From Burkholderiaceae bacterium (lineage in GTDB: Bacteria > Pseudomonadota > Gammaproteobacteria > Burkholderiales > Burkholderiaceae_C), in assembly GCA_018780645.1 (NCBI GenBank), contig JADMJJ010000030.1, positions 1 to 52,960 on the forward strand: a DNA stretch of 52,960 nt, written 5' to 3'. Shown here piece by piece: positions 1 to 6,887 of this stretch (position 1 is the first letter of the stretch; each line of letters opens with the position of its first letter). A program made the translations under genes and the position numbers. The notes below the pieces were generated by a model. It did not search any database, had not been told where the DNA came from, and saw only the letters and a program-made list of their open reading frames with translations.

Positions 1-130
1 TGCCCGCTGCGACCGGCACGCCCTCATCCCGGCTGGAGCGGATGTGCAGGCGGCCCCCCACCCCCTCTGCCGCACCGAAGCACCGAAGTACAAAGGACTG
101 CCAACCAGAGGCGAGTCGGTCAGCTTCACT
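1..130 (-). other. Edge region below nirD
   Basis: No gene is supported here. One minus-strand frame stays open off the left edge and could begin at a GTG at 59-61 after an AGAGGGG motif, but the protein would be only 20 residues inside the window and is not recognised. In related operons a nitrate reductase gene often follows nirD. Confidence 0.3.
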
Positions 131-520
131 TCAGGCCACCGTGCTGCAAGGCCCGGCCACCAGCGCCGGCAGGTCGATCGCCAAGGTATCCAGTTCCGCC
201 TGACTCAGCAAGACCTGCCCCTCGACAAGGCGAACCTCAAAGCGCACCGCGCAGCCGACATCGGGCGCCTGGGCCTCGCCGCTGTCCAGCGCGATGGTCC
301 AGTTGTGCAGCGGGCAGGCGACGCTGTGGCCGAACACGATGCCCTGGCTCAGCGGGCCGCCCTTGTGCGGGCAGCGGTCGAGCAGGGCGAACACGCGGTC
401 GTCGCTGGCGCGGAACACCGCCACCTGGGGGCCCGCCTTGCGCTGCACGCGGCGCGCGCCCTGCACCGGGATGTCGTCCACCTTGCAGATGGTCTTCCAA
501 GCTGTGGTGGCGTCAGTCAT
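131..520 (-). CDS. nirD: Nitrite reductase small subunit NirD (Rieske type)
   Basis: This is the 129-residue small subunit of cytoplasmic assimilatory NAD(P)H nitrite reductase, which works with NirB to reduce nitrite to ammonium. A Rieske-like domain spans most of the protein. The CxH pair is Cys50/His52 and the CxxH pair is Cys69/His72, so a [2Fe-2S] cluster is likely. That fits the assimilatory NasE-like form rather than the cluster-less NirD of E. coli (family knowledge). The start is the ATG at 518-520, which overlaps the nirB stop as ATGA, so the two genes are probably translationally coupled. It is the last recognisable gene of the nitrate operon here. An in-frame upstream extension to 628 lies within nirB and is unlikely to be used. 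Confidence 0.93.
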   Translation of the reverse strand: MTDATTAWKTICKVDDIPVQGARRVQRKAGPQVAVFRASDDRVFALLDRCPHKGGPLSQGIVFGHSVACPLHNWTIALDSGEAQAPDVGCAVRFEVRLVEGQVLLSQAELDTLAIDLPALVAGPCSTVA

Positions 521-2970
521 GACAAGCTCCCTTCCACCGCCTTGAACTGGCGCAGATCCACCTTGGCCTTCTCGAAGTCGAACCAGGGGTCCGGCTCTCC
601 GTCCAGCGCGAACTGCAGCTCGGCCCACAGCGCCTTGCGGCCCGCGTGATCATCGAGGATCTTGGCTTTCACATAGTCCAGGCCGACGCGCGAGACGTAA
701 TGCACGGTGCGCTCCAGATACCAGCCCTCCTTGCGGTAGAGCTGCATGAAGGCGCCGGTGTACTCCAGCACCTCCTCGGGTGTTTTCAGCTTGCAGAAGA
801 AATGGGCGACCTCGGTCTTGATGCCGCCGTTGCCGGCCACATACATCTCCCAGCCCGAGTCCACGCCGATGATGCCGACGTCCTTGATGCCGGCCTCGGC
901 GCAGTTGCGCGGGCAGCCCGACACGGCGAACTTGACCTTGTGCGGCGCGTACATGCGCCACATCGCTCGCTCCAGGTCCTTGCCCATCTGCGTGCTGTCC
1001 TGCGTGCCCATGCGGCACCACTCGGAGCCGACACAGGTCTTGACCGTGCGCAGCGCCTTCGCATAGGCGTGGCCCGAGGGCATGCCTATGTCCTTCCAGA
1101 CATCGACCAGATCTTCCTTCTTCACGCCGAGCAGATCGATGCGCTGGCCGCCGGTGACCTTGACGGTGGGGATCTTGTACTTGTCCACCGCGTCGGCGAT
1201 GCGGCGCAGCTCGTCGGCCGTGGTCTCGCCGCCCCACATGCGCGGGATCACCGAGTAGGTGCCGTCCTTCTGGATATTGGCGTGGCTGCGCTCGTTGATG
1301 TAGCGGCTTTGCGGATCGTCCTGGGCCTCCTTGGGCCAGGTCGAGATCAGGTAGTAGTTCAGCGCCGGCCGGCAGCTGGAGCAGCCGTTGGGCGTGCGCC
1401 AACCGAGCGTGGACTGCACCGCAGCGATGGTCAGCAGGCGCTGGTCCTGGATGGCGGCACGCACATCGGCATGGCTCTGGTCGGTGCAACCGCACATCGC
1501 CTTCTTCTTCGGTGCGGCCGAGTAGTCGCCGCCGGCGGTGAACATCAGCAGTTGCTCGACCAGGCCGGTGCACGATCCGCAGGAGGCGCTGGCCTTGGTG
1601 TGCTTGCGCACCTCTTCGAGGGTGAACAGGCCCTTGTCCTTGATCGCCTTGCAGATGGTGCCCTTGGTCACGCCGTTGCAGCCGCAGACCTCGTCTGTGT
1701 CCAGCATCGCCGCCGCCTTGTTATGGCCCTGGTGGCCGACGTCACCGATATTCGACTCGCCGAACATCAGCTTGTCGCGGATGTCGCCGATCTTGCGGCC
1801 CTCGCGCAGCAGCTTGAAGTACCAGCTGCCATCGACGGTGTCGCCGTACAGGCAGGCACCGACCAGTTTGTCGTCCTTGATCACCAGCTTCTTGTAGACG
1901 CCGGCAAAGGGGTCGCTCATCACCACCTCTTCATAGCCCTCGCCCCCCATGAAATCGCCGGCCGAGAACAGATCGATGCCGGTGACCTTGAGCTTGGTGC
2001 TGGTCTGGCTGCCGGTGTAGCGGCCGATGCCGAACTGGGCCAGGTGGGTGGCGCAGACCTTGCCCTGCTCGAACAGCGGCGCCACCAGGCCGTAGGCAAT
2101 GCCGCGATGCGCTGCGCATTCGCCGACCGAGTAGATACGCGGGTCAGTGGTCGTCTGCATGGTGTCGCTGACGACGATGCCGCGGTTGCAGTGCAGGCCG
2201 GCGCTCTCGGCCAGGGCGGTGTTGGGGCGTATGCCGGCGGCCATCACCACCAGGTCGGCCGGGATCTCCTTGCCATCCTTGAACCGCACGGCCATCACCC
2301 GGCCGTCCTTGTCGGCTATCAGCTCTTGAGTCTGCGCGCCGAGCATGAACTTCAGGCCACGAGCCTCCAGCGACTTGCGCAGCAGATCACCGGCCTGGTC
2401 ATCGAGCTGACGCTCCATCAGCCAACCGGCGATATGGATCACGGTGACCTGCATGCCGCGCAGCATCAGTCCGTTGGCCGCTTCCAGACCAAGCAGGCCG
2501 CCGCCGATGACGACAGCGTGCTGGTACTTGGTGGCGGCTTCGATCATCTCGTTGGTATCGGCGATGTCGCGGTAGGCGATCACACCCTTCAGCTCCTTGC
2601 CGGGGATGGGCAGGATGAAGGGGCTGGAGCCGGTGGCGATCAAGAGCCGGTCGTACTCGGCCGAAGTTGTGGATCCATTGCCGTCCTCGGCAATCACCTT
2701 GCGGCGGATGCGGTCGATCTGGGTCACCGTCTTGCCCAGATGCAGCGTGATGCCCTGGTCGGCATACCAGCTCAAGGGGTTGAGCACGATCTCGTCGAGC
2801 GTCTGCTCGCCGGCCAGCACCGGACTCAGGAGGATGCGGTTGTAGTTCGGGTGCGGCTCGGCGCCGAACACGGTGATGTCGTAGAGGTCGGGAGCGATCT
2901 TCAACAGCTCTTCCAGCGTACGCACGCCAGCCATGCCATTGCCCACCATCACCAGCTTCATCTTCTTCAT
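517..2970 (-). CDS. nirB: Nitrite reductase [NAD(P)H] large subunit NirB
   Basis: At 817 residues this has the usual length for the large subunit of siroheme nitrite reductase, which reduces nitrite to ammonium with six electrons from NAD(P)H. The N-terminal FAD/NAD(P)H oxidoreductase half has one dinucleotide fold near residues 5-35 and a second near 150-185 (VVIGGGLLGLEAA). BFD-like [2Fe-2S] cysteines follow at 429/431 and 464/467, with a second cysteine set at 493/495 and 530/533. The C-terminal nitrite/sulfite reductase half carries the siroheme-[4Fe-4S] ligands Cys646, Cys652, Cys686 and Cys690. The start overlaps the stop of the ABC ATPase gene and the stop overlaps the nirD start, so all three are probably one translationally coupled unit. 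Confidence 0.96.
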   Translation of the reverse strand: MKKMKLVMVGNGMAGVRTLEELLKIAPDLYDITVFGAEPHPNYNRILLSPVLAGEQTLDEIVLNPLSWYADQGITLHLGKTVTQIDRIRRKVIAEDGNGSTTSAEYDRLLIATGSSPFILPIPGKELKGVIAYRDIADTNEMIEAATKYQHAVVIGGGLLGLEAANGLMLRGMQVTVIHIAGWLMERQLDDQAGDLLRKSLEARGLKFMLGAQTQELIADKDGRVMAVRFKDGKEIPADLVVMAAGIRPNTALAESAGLHCNRGIVVSDTMQTTTDPRIYSVGECAAHRGIAYGLVAPLFEQGKVCATHLAQFGIGRYTGSQTSTKLKVTGIDLFSAGDFMGGEGYEEVVMSDPFAGVYKKLVIKDDKLVGACLYGDTVDGSWYFKLLREGRKIGDIRDKLMFGESNIGDVGHQGHNKAAAMLDTDEVCGCNGVTKGTICKAIKDKGLFTLEEVRKHTKASASCGSCTGLVEQLLMFTAGGDYSAAPKKKAMCGCTDQSHADVRAAIQDQRLLTIAAVQSTLGWRTPNGCSSCRPALNYYLISTWPKEAQDDPQSRYINERSHANIQKDGTYSVIPRMWGGETTADELRRIADAVDKYKIPTVKVTGGQRIDLLGVKKEDLVDVWKDIGMPSGHAYAKALRTVKTCVGSEWCRMGTQDSTQMGKDLERAMWRMYAPHKVKFAVSGCPRNCAEAGIKDVGIIGVDSGWEMYVAGNGGIKTEVAHFFCKLKTPEEVLEYTGAFMQLYRKEGWYLERTVHYVSRVGLDYVKAKILDDHAGRKALWAELQFALDGEPDPWFDFEKAKVDLRQFKAVEGSLS

Positions 2971-3770
2971 GCTGCGTTCTCCACATGGGCATGCCGGCTG
3001 TAGAGAAACTCGATCACCGACTTGCGCGCGTGCACATAGGTCGGGTCTTCGGCCAGCGCCACGCGGTCACGCGGGCGAGGCAGATCAACACTCAGGATCT
3101 CGCCTATCGTCGCCGCCGGGCCATTGGTCATCATCACGATGCGGTCGCTGAGCAGCACGGCCTCGTCCACATCGTGCGTCACCATCACCACCGTGCTGCG
3201 CGTGCGCGCGACGATCTTCAGCAGCTCGTCCTGCAGCTTGGCGCGGGTCAGCGCATCCAGCGCTCCGAAGGGCTCGTCCATCAGCAGCACCTTGGGCTCC
3301 ATCGCCAGCGCCCGGGCAATGCCGATGCGCTGCTTCATGCCACCCGAAACCTCATGCGGGCGCTTCTGCGCGGCATGGCCCATGCCGACCAGGTCCAGCG
3401 CCGCCTGCGTGCGGGCATCGAGCTGGGCCTTGGACTCCCGGGCGCCGAACACCCGCTCCACCGCCAGATGCACATTCGCAAAGCAGGTCAGCCAGGGCAG
3501 CAGCGAGTGGTTCTGGAACACGACGGCGCGCTCAGGGCCCGGCGCGGCAATCTCGCGCTTGTCGCACAAGAGCAGGCCGCTCGTCGGCAGCAGCAGGCCG
3601 GCGATCAGGTTCAGCAAGGTGCTCTTGCCGCAGCCCGAGTGGCCGATCAGGGTGATGAACTCGCCCTGCTGCACCTGCAAATGAATGTCGCGCAGCGCAT
3701 GGAAGCTGCCCTTGCGGGTGCTGAACACCATCTCGACCGCTTGCACGTCAATGAATGCGGGGTTATGCAT
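2967..3770 (-). CDS. nrtD: Nitrate ABC transporter ATP-binding protein (NrtD/NasD-like)
   Basis: This is a 267-residue ABC ATPase of the NrtD/SsuB/TauB family and would energise nitrate (or nitrite) import with the adjacent permease and binding protein. It has a Walker A motif (GHSGCGKST), an ABC signature (SGGMKQRIGIARAL), a Walker B motif (VLLMDEPFGALD) and a switch histidine (MVTHDVDEA). Two in-frame ATGs exist, at 3776 and 3770. An AAGGA motif lies 1 nt before the first and 7 nt before the second, so the second is preferred. The gap to the upstream permease is about 10 nt. The stop overlaps the nirB start as ATGA, which links uptake to reduction. The nitrate specificity comes from the neighbouring genes; the ATPase alone could serve other anions. 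Confidence 0.92.
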   Translation of the reverse strand: MHNPAFIDVQAVEMVFSTRKGSFHALRDIHLQVQQGEFITLIGHSGCGKSTLLNLIAGLLLPTSGLLLCDKREIAAPGPERAVVFQNHSLLPWLTCFANVHLAVERVFGARESKAQLDARTQAALDLVGMGHAAQKRPHEVSGGMKQRIGIARALAMEPKVLLMDEPFGALDALTRAKLQDELLKIVARTRSTVVMVTHDVDEAVLLSDRIVMMTNGPAATIGEILSVDLPRPRDRVALAEDPTYVHARKSVIEFLYSRHAHVENAA

Positions 3771-3780
3771 GGCCATGTCC

Positions 3781-4671
3781 TTAGTCGTCGAATGAGAAGC
3801 GCCTGGCCACGGCCATCAGCAGCTGCTCGAGGGCCAGGCCCACGATGCCGATCACGAAGATGGCGATGATGATGTGCTGGACGTTGAGGTTGTTCCACTC
3901 GTCCCAGACCCAGAAGCCAATGCCCACGCCACCGGTCAGCATCTCCGCCGCGACGATCACCAGCCAGGCCGTGCCCACCGACAGGCGCACGCCGGTCAGC
4001 ATGTAGGGCAGCACGGCGGGGAACAGGATCCGCGTCATGACCTTCCACTCGCTGAGGTTCAGCACCCGCGCGACGTTCAGATAGTCCTGCGGCACACGCT
4101 GCACGCCGACCGCAGTGTTGACCACCATCGGCCAGATCGAGCAGATGAAGATGGTCCAGATCGCCGCCGGGTTGGCGCTCTTGAACACCAGGAGACCGAT
4201 GGGCAGCCAGGCCAGCGGCGAGACGGGTTTGAGCAGGCTGATCAGCGGCGACAGCATGCGGTTCAGAAAGCCGAAGCGGCCGATCATGAAGCCCAGCGGT
4301 ATGCCGACCAGCGCCGCCAGGCCGAAGCCCAGGGCCACCCGCTGCAGCGAGAAGAGGATGTTCCAGCCTATGCCCTGGTCATTGGGCCCCTTGCTGTAGA
4401 AGGGATCGGCGAACAGCTTGACCGCCGCGTCGAAGGTGGCGGCCGGCGTCGGGAAGGCGCCGCCCTTCATCGTCAAGAGCGCCCAGATGCCCACCATCAG
4501 GGCCAGGCCCAGCACTGGCGGAATGATCTGCAGCCACAGGCCGCGCCAGTCGAAGGGCTGGCGCGGTGCTCGTGGTTCGACGGGCTGGGCAATGACAACA
4601 GGTGCGGCCTTGGCGGCAGCTGCGGCCTCCAGGGCGGCTTCACGGGGGGAATGAAAGACGGCGCTGACCAT
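3781..4671 (-). CDS. nrtB: Nitrate ABC transporter permease NrtB
   Basis: This 296-residue inner-membrane permease belongs to the NrtB/SsuC/TauC type. A hydrophilic, alanine-rich N-terminus of about 45 residues precedes the first membrane segment (IIPPVLGLALMVGIWALL). Several further hydrophobic stretches follow, with a binding-protein-dependent transport loop near residues 190-215 (VPQDYLNVARVLNLSEW). The start at 4671 is set by a GGAG motif that overlaps the nrtA stop; the gap to nrtA is 9 nt. It should form the membrane channel with NrtA and NrtD. The nitrate role is inferred from the operon with nirBD and from the ANTAR leader. Confidence 0.93.
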   Translation of the reverse strand: MVSAVFHSPREAALEAAAAAKAAPVVIAQPVEPRAPRQPFDWRGLWLQIIPPVLGLALMVGIWALLTMKGGAFPTPAATFDAAVKLFADPFYSKGPNDQGIGWNILFSLQRVALGFGLAALVGIPLGFMIGRFGFLNRMLSPLISLLKPVSPLAWLPIGLLVFKSANPAAIWTIFICSIWPMVVNTAVGVQRVPQDYLNVARVLNLSEWKVMTRILFPAVLPYMLTGVRLSVGTAWLVIVAAEMLTGGVGIGFWVWDEWNNLNVQHIIIAIFVIGIVGLALEQLLMAVARRFSFDD

Positions 4672-4680
4672 GGCTAGCTC

Positions 4681-5928
4681 CTAGGCTTTGACCTTGAACG
4701 AATCGGCGTACTTGGCCGGCTCCTTGCCGTCCCAGACCACGCCGTCCATCAGCTTGGACGAGCGCATGGCGTCCTTGGGCACGCTGACCTTGAGCTGGGC
4801 GGCGGCCTGCTTGTAAAGCTCGATCTGGTTGATTTGCTTGGCCACGCCCAGGTAGTCGGGGTGCTCCTTCAACAGACCCCAGCGCTTGTGCTGGGTCAGA
4901 AACCACATGCCGTCGCTGAGGTACGGGAAGTTGACCGCACCATCGTTGAAGAACTTCATGTAGTTCGGGTCGTCCCAGGTCTTGCCCAGGCCGTTCTGGT
5001 AGCGACCCAGGATGCGCTGATTGATCGCATCGACGCTGGTGTTGACGTAGGCCTTGTCGGCAATCGTCTCGGCCATCTTCAGCTTGTTCTGCAGACCGGC
5101 GTCGATCCAGCGGCCGGCCTCCATCACGGCCATGATCACGGCCCGTGCGGTGTTGGGGTACTTCTTGACGAAGTCTCCGGTCGTGCCCAGCACCTTTTCC
5201 GGGTGATCCTTCCAGATGTCCTGGGTGGTGGTGGCCGTGATGCCGATGCCGTCCATGATGGCGCGGTGGTTCCAGGGCTCGCCGACGCAGAAGCCGTCCA
5301 TATTGCCGACGCGCATATTGGCCACCATCTGCGGCGGTGGCACGGTGATGACCTTGGCATCCTTCATCGGGTTGATGCCGTTGGCCGCCATCCAGTAGTA
5401 CAGCCACATCGCGTGGGTGCCGGTCGGGAAGGTCTGGGCGAAGGTGTATTCGCGCTTCTCGGTGGCCATCAGCTTGGCCAGCGAGGCGCCATCGACGGCG
5501 CCCTTGTCCGCCAGCTTCTTGCTCAGAGAGATCGCCTGGCCATTGTTGTTCAGTGTCATCAGCACGGCCATGTCCTTCTTGGCGCCGCTGACGCCCAGAT
5601 GCACGCCGTAGATCAGGCCATAGAGCACATGGGCCATGTCCAGCTCGCCATTGACCAGCTTGTCGCGCACGCCGGCCCAGGAGGCCTCCTTGGTCGGGAT
5701 GATCTTGATGCCGTACTTCTTGTCGAAGCCCAGCGCGGCGGCCATCACCACCGAGGCGCAATCGGTCAGCGGGATGAAGCCTATGCGCACCTCCTCCTTC
5801 TCGGGCTTGTCCGAGCCGGCGGCCCAGGCGCCAGCCGAGGTTGCCATACCCATGGCCGCGGCCGCACCGCCGACCACCAACTTGCGTCGCTCTTCGCTCA
5901 TGAGCCCCTCCTTGAGTACCTTGGTCAT
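4681..5928 (-). CDS. nrtA: Nitrate ABC transporter substrate-binding protein NrtA
   Basis: This is a 415-residue periplasmic binding protein of the NrtA/SsuA-like family. The start at 5928 is preceded by GGAGG 5 nt upstream; an internal Met lies 9 codons on. The N-terminus (SEERRKLVVGGAAAAMGMATSAG, shown here in part as two basic residues then a hydrophobic core) looks like a Tat-type signal. The mature domain begins with VRIGFIPLTDCASVVMAAA, a typical opening for nitrate-binding proteins. It is the first structural gene of the operon and lies just below the ANTAR leader. A cytoplasmic NasS sensor paralogue is the alternative, but the export signal and the adjacent nrtB and nrtD genes argue for the transport role. 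Confidence 0.92.
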   Translation of the reverse strand: MTKVLKEGLMSEERRKLVVGGAAAAMGMATSAGAWAAGSDKPEKEEVRIGFIPLTDCASVVMAAALGFDKKYGIKIIPTKEASWAGVRDKLVNGELDMAHVLYGLIYGVHLGVSGAKKDMAVLMTLNNNGQAISLSKKLADKGAVDGASLAKLMATEKREYTFAQTFPTGTHAMWLYYWMAANGINPMKDAKVITVPPPQMVANMRVGNMDGFCVGEPWNHRAIMDGIGITATTTQDIWKDHPEKVLGTTGDFVKKYPNTARAVIMAVMEAGRWIDAGLQNKLKMAETIADKAYVNTSVDAINQRILGRYQNGLGKTWDDPNYMKFFNDGAVNFPYLSDGMWFLTQHKRWGLLKEHPDYLGVAKQINQIELYKQAAAQLKVSVPKDAMRSSKLMDGVVWDGKEPAKYADSFKVKA

Positions 5929-5965
5929 CACATCCTCCGAGACAGAAAAAAGCAGCCAGAAATGC

Positions 5966-6028
5966 AAAAAGGCGCCGCGGGCAGCCGCATCTCGAACGAA
6001 ACCCGAGAAGCACTGACCGGACGCCTTT
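5966..6028 (-). terminator. Regulated intrinsic terminator in the nrt-nir leader
   Basis: The 5' arm AAAGGCGTC (6028-6020) can pair with the 3' arm GGCGCCTTT (5976-5968), nine pairs including one U-G, running into a run of five T (5970-5966). The long loop can also fold locally. The overlap with P2 is the expected antitermination switch for NasR/NasT-type regulators. Confidence 0.75.
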
Positions 6029-6034
6029 GTCCAG
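6017..6034 (-). promoter_or_regulatory. ANTAR-target hairpin P2 (antiterminator)
   Basis: The stem CTGGAC/GTCCGG has six pairs, one of them U-G, and encloses the hexaloop AAAGGC, again with A1 and G4. Its loop and 3' strand contain AAAGGCGTC, which is also the 5' arm of the downstream terminator. P2 and the terminator therefore cannot form together. Confidence 0.85.
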
Positions 6035-6048
6035 AACTTGAAATCAGG

Positions 6049-6068
6049 GGCCCACGCCGTTGTGGGCC
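6049..6068 (-). promoter_or_regulatory. ANTAR-target hairpin P1
   Basis: The RNA has a 7-bp perfect stem GGCCCAC/GTGGGCC closed by the hexaloop AACGGC. The loop has A at position 1 and G at position 4, the two bases conserved in known targets of ANTAR-domain antiterminators. It is the upstream hairpin of a two-hairpin pair. Confidence 0.85.
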
Positions 6069-6206
6069 TTGCCACCACCGTTGCAGGATGCGTGCCAGGT
6101 CTTTTCCCGGGCATCTGTCGCCGTTTGAATCGCAATTCGCACCGTTTGATGGCGGCGAGCGCCGCGGGTGCGCCCATTTGGTGCACCGCAACATCAAACC
6201 ATGCAC

Positions 6207-6818
6207 TCAGATTGATCTCAGCAAGTCCTGGGCGTCGATGATGCGTTGCGCCACATCGGCCAGGGTCACGCCCCTGTCCATCGCCAGCTTGCGCATGCGC
6301 TGGTAGGCGGCCTCCTCGTCCAGGCCGCTCTCGGTCATCAGCACGCCCTTGGCCCGCTCAATGGTCTTGCGCGCGGCCAGCTGGGCCTGGGCCTTGCCGA
6401 GCTGCTGGCGCAGGGCCAGATCCTGCTCGAAGCGGGCCATCGCCACCTGCAGCACAGGGGCGAGGCGCTCCGGCGTCAGGCCCGCCACCACATAGGCACT
6501 GACGCCCGCGCTGAGGGCCTGGCGCATGGGATCGCCGCTGGCGTCCTCTGAAAACATCACCACCGGCCGCGGCATGCGGATGTTCAGCGTGGCCAGGTTC
6601 TCCAGCGTGTCGCGGGTCGGCGATTCGCTGTCGACGATCACCACGTCGGGCTGCAGGCGCAGCACGCAGTCGTGGATCAAGGTCGCCTGCTCGATCACGC
6701 CCACCACCTCGCAGCCCAGGCGCGCCAGCTCCTGCCGGATCAGCTGGACGCGATGGGCGCCGTCGTCGATCAGCAGGACGCGCAGTGTCGGTGAGAGGGT
6801 GTCGGCGGTGTGAGGCAT
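6207..6818 (-). CDS. nasT: NasT-like ANTAR-domain response regulator (RNA-binding antiterminator)
   Basis: This 203-residue protein has an N-terminal receiver-like domain (phosphoacceptor-like Asp63 in VVIVDSES) and a C-terminal ANTAR domain from about residue 140 (ARKTIERAKGVLM ... AYQRMRKLAMDRG). The receiver has AYVVAGL where canonical receivers carry a conserved lysine, as in the NasT family. ANTAR proteins bind paired hexaloop RNA hairpins and block termination. Matching hairpins lie directly downstream, so it is predicted to switch on nrt-nir transcription. In known NasS/NasT pairs a nitrate-binding NasS holds NasT inactive, but no NasS gene is visible here. The start at 6818 is chosen because the DNA above it looks AT-richer and non-coding; starts at 6851 and 6857 are possible. 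No clear Shine-Dalgarno supports any of them. Confidence 0.9.
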   Translation of the reverse strand: MPHTADTLSPTLRVLLIDDGAHRVQLIRQELARLGCEVVGVIEQATLIHDCVLRLQPDVVIVDSESPTRDTLENLATLNIRMPRPVVMFSEDASGDPMRQALSAGVSAYVVAGLTPERLAPVLQVAMARFEQDLALRQQLGKAQAQLAARKTIERAKGVLMTESGLDEEAAYQRMRKLAMDRGVTLADVAQRIIDAQDLLRSI

Positions 6819-6887
6819 GGTGGTGTTCGAGAAAGAACTCGCAACTTCCATGCCCATACGCCGGCCGCCGCCGGCTTCACTCCATGA

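Larger units (their letters stand above)
5929..6206 (-). promoter_or_regulatory. Leader region of the nrt-nir operon
   Basis: This 278-nt non-coding stretch lies between the NasT-like gene and nrtA. It holds, in order of transcription, two hexaloop hairpins (6068-6049 and 6034-6017), a terminator (6028-5966), and then the nrtA ribosome binding site. An open frame crosses it upstream of the nrtA start, but the RNA structures and the strong Shine-Dalgarno at 5928 argue against coding. I could not assign a promoter within it, so transcription may start here or come through from the regulator gene. Confidence 0.75.

Noticed and set aside
646-3003. Long open frame on the plus strand opposite nirB
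   Set aside because: It mirrors nirB codons in a GC-rich genome, has low-complexity His/Val/Gly/Ala composition and no recognisable domain. The same holds for the long plus-strand frames opposite other genes, such as 9609-11519, 16353-17918, 23589-25538 and 45174-47804.
4681-5928. The NrtA-like protein as the NasS sensor
   Set aside because: It has a signal-like N-terminus and is followed at once by the permease and ATPase genes, which fits a transporter component.
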